Positions 9,902 through 19,646 of a stretch of DNA of 64,000 bases are shown one piece after another (within the stretch, counting starts at the first letter, position 1; each line of letters starts with the position of its first letter). The stretch comes from Roridomyces roridus (taxonomy: Eukaryota; Basidiomycota; Agaricomycetes; Agaricales; Mycenaceae): NCBI GenBank assembly GCA_029378245.1, contig JARKIF010000076.1, forward strand, positions 1 through 64,000, in the 5' to 3' direction. Position numbers and translations under genes: made by a program. Under the pieces are notes generated by a model, which saw nothing but the letters and a program-made list of their open reading frames with translations, was not told the origin of the DNA and did not search any database.

Positions 9902-12529
9902 CAGGCCCGGCTAATATGCCGCTGCAGCCGCCGGGAGGGCCGCTGCAGAGCCGCGTAGTGCCGCTGCCGCTTACTGCCGCTGAGGCTACTGCCGCGTGAT
10001 TGCCGCTTGTGTGACAGCGGGCGATCGACCAATATGCCGCTGCTAGAGTGTAGCACGAATACATATTCGCGAATATGAATATTCGTCAAACTTTGAAAAC
10101 TGATATTCGCATTCGCACGAATATTGATGGCAAATATTCGTGTATTTGTAAGCAGTATTTGCGAATATTCGCGAGTGGCAACTATTCAGATTCAGCACCT
10201 CTGGATACTCATTTAAAGTGGGTGGTTGCAAGCTATCTGCAGGCAAAGTGCTATATCAGCTTCAGAGAGCAGTGTGGGTAGTCTCAAATGTCCTTCCCAG
10301 CAAGTTCCCAGTGGTGGTAGCTCACAACGGGAGTCAAATCTTGACAGATTGACAGAAGGGCATGCCAAAATAGACGGATCACTGGGTATGTGTCATTGTA
10401 CATGAAATATTCTATTGACTGATGTGTGTGCAGGGAACAAGCCGATTTGGCCGAGTGGTGCCGAGTGATGCCGACGGATCAATCTTCCAAATTGAGCTCT
10501 GATATCACGTTGATCAAGTCAGGATTAGCCGACGAATATTCGCGAATATTGACTTTTCCAAAACCTGATATTCGCATTCGCGCGAATAGCACAGCCACAG
10601 CCATTCACGAATACGAATATTTGGTATTCGCGAATACACAGCCACGAATATTCGTGACATTCGCCATTCGTGCTACACCCTAGCCGCTGCAGTCACAAGT
10701 GCTGCTGTCACGCTACCGTACTGAAATTTTGTTCGGTAGCAAAATTTAAGCATTTAAACAAACCATTGGGGTGATTACCTGCTATCTCAGGGCATCCAAT
10801 AATGGTGTTGATTTGGGAAAATCTGCAACCTTTGATTCTGGGTGAGGGATCTAAGGGAAACATGGGATTGTTGTAATCGAGATGTATGAGTCGGGTTCAA
10901 TGCTTCCTGGCGTCGTACTATGCTCAAAAACTCTGGCTACACTTCAAAAAAAGACATCCTGGCCTTCAGTTGCCAAAGGTTCAGCCGGGAGGTCAGAATA
11001 TTGAAATCAATTCATGATGAATCCCCGACACAAGTTTCAACACAAGTGATTCTCAAGACCCACTTCCCCCCAAGGTCGCGTAGAATTCACAGTTAACCAG
11101 GGGCCTAGTGGTAACGCTCATTGAGCATGAATGGGATTACGGAGATTCTAAACTAAATGCAAGAGACGGGGATATTCGGCCGCAAAGTCAGTCGGAAACT
11201 CACGCGCGTATCCCGCGCAGTCAGGCATCTGCTCCCAATCTCCACGGACCCCTGCAACTGAACGATATCCCATTTTTCCGTCGGCGCCGGAGTCTGCACT
11301 GGAATGCTGGGACGACTTGAGTTTTGCGGCTGCTGTGCGGCTTTCCGTTCTGTGAGCATGGGACACTAAAATTTCGACAGAACACACATCTCCTCATCCT
11401 CCGCACGTTCCTCACGCTCGGAGGTCACCCGAGCGAGGCGAAACATCCGCTGAGCCAGTCGAGCTAGTGTCCATAGGGTCGGGATCCTCGTCGAGATCAA
11501 ATCAAACTTTCTTCAACCCCAACTTGTCCGTCCGCCGAATATTTACATTACCGTGTACAATAATGGTCCTGGATCCAAATTGGAGGCACGTGGTTTTGGG
11601 GAGTTAGCAGAATTCCAGGGGCATGTAGAAGAGTCGAGGTAATGAGCCAGGGCAAGAGGACAGCGTAGACGTGGTGGAGGATCCCGAGAATTTGATCCCA
11701 ATGGGAACCCAGAAAAATAGGAAGGAGAGTGACACTGATGACCAACATAAGAACCGGTGGGGAATCCGCCATGAATGGCCTCTCGAAGATAGGAGTGGTG
11801 GTGATAACGGATAAGTAGACCCGTGGAGCACAGTCTACCGATCGATCGGTTCCGAACTGAAATCATCTTACTTCCAAGTTCAACTTACTTCCAAGTTCAA
11901 CTTACCTCCAAGAAATGGACCTCACCTCTACGTATCAAAAATGTATTTCCCTCGCATGTCACTATGGCATCCCTGCCGAGGACCGCTGTCAGTACTGGTG
12001 TACCACTGGGGACCGCTGTTACTACTGATGTACAGTGCCGCCGAGGGCCGCTGTCACTACTGCGCAGTGCCGCGTAGTGGCGCAGTCACTACCGCGCAGT
12101 ACCGCGTAGGGCCATTGCCACTACCGCGTAATGCCGCGGTCACTGCCGCTTACTGCCGCTGAGGGCCGCTGTCGGTACCGCTCAGGGCTGCGTAGGGCCG
12201 CACATCAACACATTTTTTTAAAGTCAATCACTGTGATTCCCGGCCATTTTCTTCTTCAAAACAGTACATATTGGTGCTATATGGCGGACTCTGGCCTGGA
12301 TTTCATGGCAACAACATTTCTTGAAGTTAATCTCCTCGAGTCTCCCCCACTTTATGTTCCAAAACAATACATACAAGTATCAACTTGCGTCCTCTGACTT
12401 TCACTCGACCTAACTGTCCTTATAGAGACCGTGCGGCACGATTTTAAACCCCCACCAAAACCCATCACGCGGCAGCGGCCCTCAGCGGCCCTAAGTACGC
12501 GGCACTGCAGCGGCACATTATCCTGGCCC
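9902..12529. mobile_element. hAT-type element (2.6 kb, non-autonomous) inserted in F-box gene 1
   Basis: The left end is CAGGCCCGGCTAATATGCCG. The right end, read inward, is GGGCCAGGATAATGTGCCG, so the terminal repeats are imperfect. The perfect 8-bp duplication ACCGTGGA occurs at 9894-9901 and 12530-12537. Subterminal regions (9910-10035, 10683-10730 and about 11980-12200, 12460-12520) are packed with short GCCGCTG/GCCGCGT repeats, as in hAT ends. No transposase is recognisable; the interior is non-coding and hosts a second MITE at 10044-10682. Boundaries are confirmed because removing the element rejoins the F-box frame (LLPTVD with HLKLRNW). Confidence 0.85.
10044..10682. mobile_element. 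hAT-type MITE, ATTCGCGAAT family, nested in the 2.6-kb element
   Basis: 639 bp with inverted ends TAGAGTGTAGCACGAAT and TAGGGTGTAGCACGAAT (the second on the complementary strand). The perfect 8-bp target duplication is GCCGCTGC at 10036-10043 and 10683-10690. Both halves carry arrays of the palindromic word ATTCGCGAAT and its halves; the middle has a GCCGAGTGATGCCGA block. There is no coding capacity. It is homologous, outside the recognition word, to the MITE at 47017-47747. Confidence 0.9.
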
Positions 12530-12856
12530 ACCGTGGACCACTTGAAGCTTCGGAATTGGGCAATAGATCGTGCGGCGCACTTAATTCGTATCCTGCCGCT
12601 GCGAGTCCCGAATCTTCGGACTTTGGAGATTTACTACGACGATCCCAACCACCCTGCTTCCGACCCAAAGTGGAGTACGCTGGTGACTAGTCTGCGCGTA
12701 TGTCGCGGCAGCAGAATACAGAGTATTCGCTTGACCGTCGCTCGTGGGCTCGTCGGGGCCAAGGAAAACACGCGTGCCGCATTTCGAGAACTTGGGGCTG
12801 GTGGGATGGACGTTCGGGTCGTAGATGACGAGGGGCAAGATCTTCTTTCTGCATAA

Positions 12857-13347
12857 GTACTTGGGCCCACTGTGCCGTGTAATCTATTATCTTCCTTCCT
12901 GCATGGTAAGCCTTGAATACTAATATAGACGCCCGAGCACTGTTTTATAGTGTATGGTATATGTTTTGTCTCCTTGGAGTACTTGAGGATTCGTAAAAAT
13001 AGGGGCATTTGAGTTTGACGCGATGCAATGTCCATCACGTGCACCAAACTCTTTTGATTTCGACCAAATTTCGACCCACCGGCGCGCGTCCTTGTCGCAG
13101 CTGGAACCCCGAACCGACGGTTCTCAGCGAAACCTTTGCGTTCCAACCTCCGCGGAACGAAGCCTCATCAGCTGTCGACACCTTCCCCGCCCTCAAAATT
13201 GTTGACTCCCCATCGCGGATCCACGGAGTTACGGAGTGCAAGCAGAGCTGTGAACAGAGTTCGGACATCGGCGTCTAGGTTGTACGTGTGCTCCTCTTAA
13301 GCATTGCTGAGCGAACCTCACCTCCCCGCGCTGTTGCAGTGTGAGAA
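12857..13347. other. Intergenic region between F-box genes 1 and 2
   Basis: About 490 bp holding the 3' end of F-box gene 1 and the promoter and 5' leader of gene 2. I see no repeats, ORF or RNA gene of note. Confidence 0.4.
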
Positions 13348-13783
13348 ATGTCTGATCTAGGACTCGAGGCACTCATCGCTCAAGTCTCCGCTGATATCGA
13401 GCGGGAGAAAGAAGTTGCAATTCAGAAAGGGCTCGAGCTCGATAAAAGCCATCTTCTGCGCCGACTCAACGCCATCCACGATCCTATCGCGAAATTGCCG
13501 CTCGAAATCTCGGCCGAGATTTTTCTCCAGTGCCTGCCGTCGCGCAAGCAGCCTCGACACAGCGATGTCCCCATGATCTTCCTCAATGTTTGTCATACCT
13601 GGACAGACATTGCGATATCCATTCCTGGATTATGGGCCGAGCTCGACATGCACCTCCCTCGATCTCGACCAGAGGGATATCCAGAGCTGCTACAGCACTG
13701 GCTCCAATGGTCGAGCAACCGTCCCTTGAAGATATCTCTCCAGGGATACGTGGAGTCTCGTGTTGTATCCGTCCTTTGGCTTC

Positions 13784-13991
13784 TGTTAGTCTTTAGATGG
13801 TGACACGGCGTCAGCGTCCTGAGTTGGATATGGAAGGGACGGAAGAATCAATTCACCTGGTCAGCTGAGTCATGCTCATCGCATGTCTCACTGTACCAGG
13901 TAGGTCGATTGTTATTTTATCTACTACTATGCTCATCGCATGTCTCACTGTACCAGACTGTACCAGTGTTATCACATACCAGTTATTGACA
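13784..13991 (+). repeat. Left LTR
   Basis: 208 bp. It is nearly identical to the right LTR except for a local 7-bp insertion near its start (TGTTAGTCTTTAGATGG against TGTTAGATGG). Each LTR contains an internal direct repeat of about 28 bp starting ATGCTCATCGCATGTCTCAC, the two copies about 30 bp apart. Confidence 0.85.
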
Positions 13992-15589
13992 GGTTATGGG
14001 CCCCGGTGTGCGCCGTCTGTGACGAGCATGCCGGCAAACTCTTCAGTCGCGAGATAAAGCCCGTGGACTATTCTTGTTGCCAATCGCACTTTCTTCGCTC
14101 ATACAGCAACACCACAACGACCCGAACACTGTACGACCGTCGTGGATGAGCTCCGACGTTGCCTGCAGAGTTGTGGACCACGACTACGTCATCGCGGGCC
14201 GACTCTGCCAGCAAAAAGAAAGCGTCGGAAACGGTGTCGACGCGTGGCTCACGCGGGACTCTTCGTTCCTTTGAACGCTCCACCGTGACTCGGAGTGCTC
14301 TACCAAGCCAGATTGCGCGGCATCTGGACCAGAGTCGACTCTGCGTCGTTACCGACAACCTCAGGACAACTTGCAGGCTACATATCTCGTGAACCAGACC
14401 ACGATGTTGGAACCCACGACCCGCGTTGTCTTTCCCGTACATACAGCGACTTCTTGGGCACCGCCCACGCTCCCCGTTGCAAGCGCTGGATGGCCTACTC
14501 TCCAGGCTCCATTGCGACCATACGCACTGCCAAGTCAGCTCCCAAGAATCATTGCGACATGTTCGCTATTCTGCACATCTATTGTCGCCAGCAGGAACGT
14601 TCAATGGCCCGATTCGGAACTTGTTTTGTGCATTCGCCATCATCTCCACGTCATTCTGCCTCGATTCAGCGATTCCCTGCTATTTCAAATTGAATACGCC
14701 TCGGGCAGAATTGCCCTCACCACTACGCACGACATCTCCATGGTTCAATTCCCGGGCCGGGAGAGTGCATTCGTGGTGCGCGGAGAGCATCTCGTGCGAA
14801 AACACCCGTGGGGGACCTAGCCGTCTTGAGCATTCCAATGCTTAACACGCTCGACAGCTCAATCCGCGGAATTTTGCGGCAGACCCAGCTTTTCTGATTC
14901 ATCACGCGACGCACCACTTATCCTTCGGCACAATCGTGTCTCCGGGCCTACGCGACATGGACACACCCTAGCGCGAGCCACAGCGAACCTGGTCGTGGTG
15001 CTCATGTTACCGCAACATCCTGTTGGACTTGGAAGCTGCGTTTCCATGCGTTTCCGAGACCAGACGCACTTGCGCTGGCAAACACCGTTGAAAGATGGGG
15101 CACGTTGACGCTGTAGATTCCGTGCCGCTCGATTACAGTTTCCCAAGACACTCGGCCAGGAGACCATCTCATCCGGCCCTCTCGGTGCCTGCGTCTCGTG
15201 GACTCCCCACTTGCCTGCCACTCCTACCACTCTATGCAGCAATGATTACGGCCACTTGAATTTCAGCCACATCGACATCTCGGACGAGGGGGGGACAAGA
15301 CCTCCGTTGCAAGACGCAAACACGGCCTCCGTTGCAAGACGTCCTCGGGTTCTACAAGCGGCCGGAGATTGAGCGGGAAGAGAGCCTGAGAGACTTGAAG
15401 GGAAATCATTTTCAACGGTGAATGAGCGCACAAAGGAAGGTCCAATATGTTCTCGAATCAATTCACTGCTGATCATTGCCTACGAGGAATCTTCGTCAAC
15501 ATCAGCACTACTTGCACGCACGCATTCTTGTTGATGAATATGTTCTTGAATCAATTCTCAGTTGAGTGTGCAACCTGTCACTTCGCCTT

Positions 15590-15930
15590 TGAGTGTACCT
15601 GGCCTTGAGCATAACCCCGCCTTCGAGCGTACCCTGCCTTCGAGCATAACCTTGCCTTTGAGCGTACTCTGCCTTCGAGCATAACCCCGCCTTCGAGCGT
15701 ACTCTGCCTTTGAGCATAACCCCGCCTTCGAGCGTATCCTGCCCTCGAGCATAACAATTCGCCTTCAAGCGTATTCTGCCCTCGAGCTTAATAATTCGCC
15801 TTCGAGCGTATTCTGCCCTCGAGCATAATAATTCGCCTTTGAGCGCGAACTGTTGCCTCTGAGCACATTGTATTCCGCCTCTGAGCACAACCGTCTGCCT
15901 TTGAGCATGACCCCCTCCCGGTACAACCGT
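15590..15930. repeat. Tandem repeat inside the LTR element
   Basis: About seven to nine imperfect copies of a 34-37 bp unit made of two diverged half units, CTTCGAGCGTA and CTTCGAGCATAA, separated by CTGCC and CCCGCC spacers. It lies in the non-coding interior of the LTR retrotransposon. The minus strand is open across it, giving a repetitive arginine-rich frame that I regard as a by-product of the repeat period. Confidence 0.75.
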
Positions 15931-16829
15931 CTTCGGGCATATTCTGTTGCCGCTGACCGCAATACCGTTGCTGTTGAGCATAATTCCATTGATGAACATT
16001 TTTACTGTTCAGCTATTATCCCAGTGTCTTATACCAACAAAAACTCGGGCCATCGAACAAAATTCCCAAAGAAACTTCCCAATCATTTTTGACTGTACGG
16101 CGCGACTCGAACCGAGTCAGACATCGACCAAAACGCACATATCGCATCCCGAAGCCCCAAAGGCCGGACCATTCAACCAGGGCAGAATTCCGGGTCCACG
16201 GCCTCCCTTACTGCCACTGGCGTGTCACTACACTCCGACATCCCAGATGACTTTGATCCCGCCAATACTCGGACGCGCCCAATGATACCCCACTTGTGAA
16301 TAGCAGAGTGAGGGTGATGGGAGGGGAGGATATCTTGCCTTCAAATTAGGCAACAATCTTGCCGATCCCTATCCTACACACCAACTTGCCAGACTCGATC
16401 TCCGAATTGAGCACTCGCCTAGGCCACGAGATTGGCTGGGCGCTTGCTCGACGCACAAATCCTACTACTGCCCATCCTCCACATTGCCCTCAATCCAAGT
16501 GGCATATCCTCAAATCAACACGGGATGCCTCTTCGAAGCAACTTGCTCTTCCTCACCATGATCACAAGTTGGGATTTCTGGTTGTCAGTTACGACGGCCC
16601 GAGAGGGAAGCTCTGCCTTTATTTTGCCGAACCACTGATTTTTCATTCTTTGCACGGGGCTAATGAGGTAGATTTGCGGAGATTCAACCAAACTCCAAGT
16701 CGTGCGCAAAAACCGGGCTCAACTTGGGGACCACTCTGCCCAGCTCATCGATGTCGTATGATGCGACCCTGCCCAGTGCATGATCGCGTTGGATTCAAAT
16801 TCTCCGACTCGACGCCAGTCAAGGGGGGG

Positions 16830-17030
16830 TGTTAGATGGTGACACGGCGTCAGCGTCCTGAGTTGGATATGGAAGGGACGGAAGAATCAATTCACCTGGT
16901 CAGCTGAGTCATGCTCATCGCATGTCTCACTGTACCAGGTAGGTCGATTGTTATTTTATCTACTACTATGCTCATCGCATGTCTCACTGTACCAGACTGT
17001 ACCAGTGTTATCACATACCAGTTATTGACA
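16830..17030 (+). repeat. Right LTR
   Basis: 201 bp starting TGTTAGATGGTGACACGGCG and ending TTATTGACA. It follows a polypurine tract and is immediately followed by the GCTTC target duplication. High identity with the left LTR points to a recent insertion. Confidence 0.85.
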
Positions 17031-17832
17031 GCTTCACTGGCAGCGTCTCACATCTCTGCGCATCCACTTTACCAAAGTCACCGTAGATGACTACTACGAG
17101 GATGGCCACTATAACCCTCTGGGGGGCGTGATACCCGAGGAAATGCTTTTGCGTCTTCAAGAGCTGTCGTTTGTCGGCCGGAGTTCAATCGAAATGTCAT
17201 GGCGCTCGATCTTTCAATTGCTGCGTCTTTCCCCAAACCTCGTTCATTTGAACTTTAAAGACATGCCCCACATTCGGAATCTGGATGTTCCGAAAGAGCC
17301 CGTGCTCCTCCCGAGTCTGCGTCAGCTCAGTTGTAATGGAGGGTTGCTCCCCATTCATTTGCAATGCATAACGGCGCCCCGACTCGAAAATCTCACTCTT
17401 CGGTTTGTCAAAAACGCATCTAACCGCCACATCCTCTCTTTCCTGCGGCGATCGTCACCGTCACTCCGAGTGTTGGAGCTGGAGCATGTCAGCAAACGGT
17501 TTCTCCAGGGGCTCGCTAGTTTCTTCGCTCTCCTTCCCACCATTGACCATCTGAAGCTTCAGAACTGGCGAGTCAGCGATGTGGCGGAGTTGCTTGGCAT
17601 CTTGATGCAGCCCGCCGCTTCCATCGTCTGGATGCATCCCGCCGCGTCCCTCGTCCCGAATCTTCGGACTCTAGAGATTTTCTGCGACGGCGCTTCACGC
17701 CACCCCGCGTCCGACTCAAAGTGGAGTGCGCTGGCGATTAGCCTGGGCTTATGTCGTGGCAGAGTACCAACTATCCGCTTGACGGCCGCTCATGGTTTAA
17801 CCGCCGCTTCGGAAGGCACGCTTGCTTTGTAA

Positions 17833-18163
17833 GCACACGAATTGGATGTCGTCGAGTACGCTGAATTACAGACGTGAACGGAATTTGGAACTCCGGTGGG
17901 ATATGGCAAGCTGATATGTAAGGGGTCGTCTTCAGCTACACAGACACTCGAGTTGTGACGTAGGACACGACGGCGCCACCCGTCGCTTCGAACAATGAGC
18001 GGCGCTACAGCGGCGGAAGCGAACAATACGGCGCAGTGACACACAGACGTCAACAGTGCTCTTTCTTTCTTACCATTTCTTACCACCACCATCGCTCTGC
18101 TTTTCTTTCCAGTACGCCCTCCGCTTGATTTCCCGACTGTAAAAGCTCACTTCACACGCGTAG
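17833..18163. promoter_or_regulatory. Upstream region of F-box gene 3
   Basis: 330 bp between the stop of gene 2 and the ATG of gene 3. It holds pyrimidine-rich leader sequence (CTCTTTCTTTCTTACC and CTGCTTTTCTTTCC) typical of fungal promoters and 5' leaders. No other feature is seen. Confidence 0.4.
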
Positions 18164-19444
18164 ATGACCATGTCCGTTCCAGAGCTCGAGGCCGGCCTCG
18201 AGTCTGTTCGCGCAGCAATCGAGCAGCAGACAGACCCAAAAGTCTTACTAGAGCTCCAGCACGAGAAAATCCTCCTTGGACGCCAACTCAACGCTGAGCG
18301 CGATCCAGTGACGAAACTGCCACCCGAAATCACCTCCGAAATCTTCATCCAGTGCATCCCCGTGTCGCGTCACCCTCAACGTGAAGCTCGATGCATCCCC
18401 ATTCTTCTCCTCAACATCTGCCATTCGTGGAGCGACGTCGCAGTCTCCACACCGCAGCTGTGGACTGGGATTAACATCCCCTTTCCACGTCCCAAAGGCT
18501 CCAATGAAGTGTTGGGGACGTGGCTTGATCGCTCTCGGAACCATCCATTCCGTGTGTACATGGTGGGACCTCTCGATCCTGATGAAGCTACCCTCCTCTG
18601 GCGCCATTCTGAGCGGCTGAGCTCTTTTCACTTCATCATCCCCACAGGGCAGGCCCCGCCCTTCCGACTCTTTCACGGTATGGAACCCCCGGAATCGCTG
18701 CCGTCCCTCCGAGTCTTCTCGATGTACGGTCGTTATGCTGATTGCGCCTGGCCTGCGATACGCCGATTGCTGCGGGTCACCCCGAACCTCGTTGAGCTGA
18801 ATCTCAGCGGGATCCCGCTGGTCGACAGCGCGCACGGCTCATCGACAGACAATCTACGTCTCCCGAGTCTCCGTCGAGTCAGTTTTCATTGTCCCACCGA
18901 CGATTTGATGCGTCTTTCGACCCAGCTGGAGTATCTCTCTCTATGCACAGAGAGTACCTCCGTCGATCAATTCCGCTCCCTCCTGGAGCAATCACCCGAC
19001 CTCAAATGGCTCCGTGTCGAGGAGAGCACCTGGAGCCCAGGCGAACTGCGTCACATGCCGTTGACCCAAGTCATGACGCTCGTCCCTGTTCTCACACATA
19101 TTGAGATTTGGTCTTTCGAGCGCGAAACGGCGGAAGTGCTGTTTGCTCTTCTAGCAGAGTCTACGCCGGGCTCGTCTAGGATCCTCCCGCACCTCCAATC
19201 TCTGGAGATTCGTCCCCTCAATGCTCCACCCTCCGCCTCATCGTTGGAGGTGCTCCTCGCCGCGCTCTACGGGCGTCGCGATAGTCTACGAACTGTCCGC
19301 ATCGAAATGAGCACGAGCGTTGCACTCCCGCGGTTTGTTGTTTCGCCCGATACTTTGGCGTCAATGCGCCAACTGGTGGCGGAGGGAATGGATGTCTACA
19401 TTGGACTTTTCTTGGGGAAGCAGAATTTTCTTTCCGCGTCGTGA
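18164..19444 (+). CDS. F-box protein gene 3 (intact, 426 aa)
   Basis: A single exon without frameshift. The first ATG (18164) is followed two codons later by a second in-frame ATG (18170), which could equally start the protein. The N-terminal helix LESVRAAIEQQTDPKVLLEL is a coiled coil. The F-box core is RDPVTKLPPEITSEIFIQCI and ICHSWSDVAVSTPQLWTGIN, which in this fold contacts Skp1 of an SCF ubiquitin ligase. The remaining 300 residues form irregular leucine-rich repeats (LPSLRVFSMYGRYADCAWPA, TPNLVELNLSGIPLVDS) ending with the family tail VAEGMDVYIGLFLGKQNFLS. This is one of three undamaged members in the window and probably expressed; its target is unknown. Confidence 0.85.
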   Translation: MTMSVPELEAGLESVRAAIEQQTDPKVLLELQHEKILLGRQLNAERDPVTKLPPEITSEIFIQCIPVSRHPQREARCIPILLLNICHSWSDVAVSTPQLWTGINIPFPRPKGSNEVLGTWLDRSRNHPFRVYMVGPLDPDEATLLWRHSERLSSFHFIIPTGQAPPFRLFHGMEPPESLPSLRVFSMYGRYADCAWPAIRRLLRVTPNLVELNLSGIPLVDSAHGSSTDNLRLPSLRRVSFHCPTDDLMRLSTQLEYLSLCTESTSVDQFRSLLEQSPDLKWLRVEESTWSPGELRHMPLTQVMTLVPVLTHIEIWSFERETAEVLFALLAESTPGSSRILPHLQSLEIRPLNAPPSASSLEVLLAALYGRRDSLRTVRIEMSTSVALPRFVVSPDTLASMRQLVAEGMDVYIGLFLGKQNFLSAS

Positions 19445-19646
19445 CGTCGACTCCGCGGTTGAGTTGGGAGGCTATGGAACTCCAGAGTCGGGGCGTATAG
19501 CGAACAAGTAACTACTAGTAGGGCTTTCTTGATTGTATTTCTTGGGAATCGAGCGAATGGTGGCGGCAGCAACTGATTGAATGATTCACACCGGCTGTCA
19601 AAAAAAAAACTCTTCAACTCCAACGCTCACCATTTCTTTCACTGCG

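Larger units (their letters stand above)
8543..12856 (+). pseudogene. F-box protein gene 1, split by two transposons but otherwise open
   Basis: Coding blocks are 8543-9389, 9802-9901 and 12538-12856. Without the two insertions and one copy of each 8-bp duplication they total 1266 nt, an uninterrupted 421-residue frame. The N-terminal coiled coil (TLIAKVSADIERQTEVLRGL) leads into the F-box core (RDPIAKLPLEISAEIFLHCV, VCHAWTEIAAATPALWAELD), then leucine-rich repeats (LRELTFVGRTDIEFSWRSIF, CPNLVNLDF, APRLETLTF) and the tail DVRVVDDEGQDLLSA. F-box proteins link substrates to SCF ubiquitin ligases through Skp1. As it stands the reading frame enters the first element and stops at about 9532, removing the last third of the protein. 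It is the nearest paralogue of F-box gene 2. Confidence 0.85.
13784..17030 (+). mobile_element. LTR retrotransposon, non-autonomous, inserted in F-box gene 2
   Basis: It is bounded by direct LTRs at 13784-13991 and 16830-17030 and by a perfect 5-bp target duplication GCTTC (13779-13783 and 17031-17035). LTRs begin TG and end CA. The left LTR is followed by GGTTATGGGCCCCGG, a plausible primer-binding site, and the right LTR is preceded by a purine tract CAAGGGGGG, so the element is on the plus strand. The 2.8-kb interior shows no gag, protease, integrase, reverse transcriptase or RNase H, so it would depend on a helper (LARD-like). The LTR style and probable initiator-Met-type primer site suggest Copia affinity, which is inference. 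Confidence 0.85.
13348..17832 (+). pseudogene. F-box protein gene 2, split by an LTR retrotransposon but otherwise open
   Basis: Coding blocks are 13348-13783 and 17036-17832. Without the element and one copy of the 5-bp duplication they sum to 1233 nt, an open frame of 410 residues. Coiled coil LEALIAQVSADIEREKEVAI, F-box IAKLPLEISAEIFLQCLPS with VCHTWTDIAISIPGLWAELD, then LRR-like segments (LQELSFVGRSSIEMSWRSIF, SPNLVHLNFKDMPHIRNLDV) and LLPTIDHLKLQNW. Relative to gene 1 it ends about 12 residues early (ASEGTLAL, stop at 17830-17832), lacking the GGMDV tail. As it stands the frame runs a few codons into the left LTR and stops at 13803, so only the coiled coil, F-box and a short stretch could be made. 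Confidence 0.85.

Noticed and set aside
11098..11170. tRNA-like A box (GGCCTAGTGGTAACGC)
   Set aside because: No matching B box or cloverleaf at the right distance; possibly a SINE scrap within the hAT element.
15590..15930. CRISPR-like array
   Set aside because: Eukaryotic context, units are contiguous and diverged with no unique spacers of constant length.
15508..15999. 163-residue minus-strand frame inside the LTR element
   Set aside because: Its repetitive Arg/Gly-rich product simply reflects the tandem repeat at 15590-15930.
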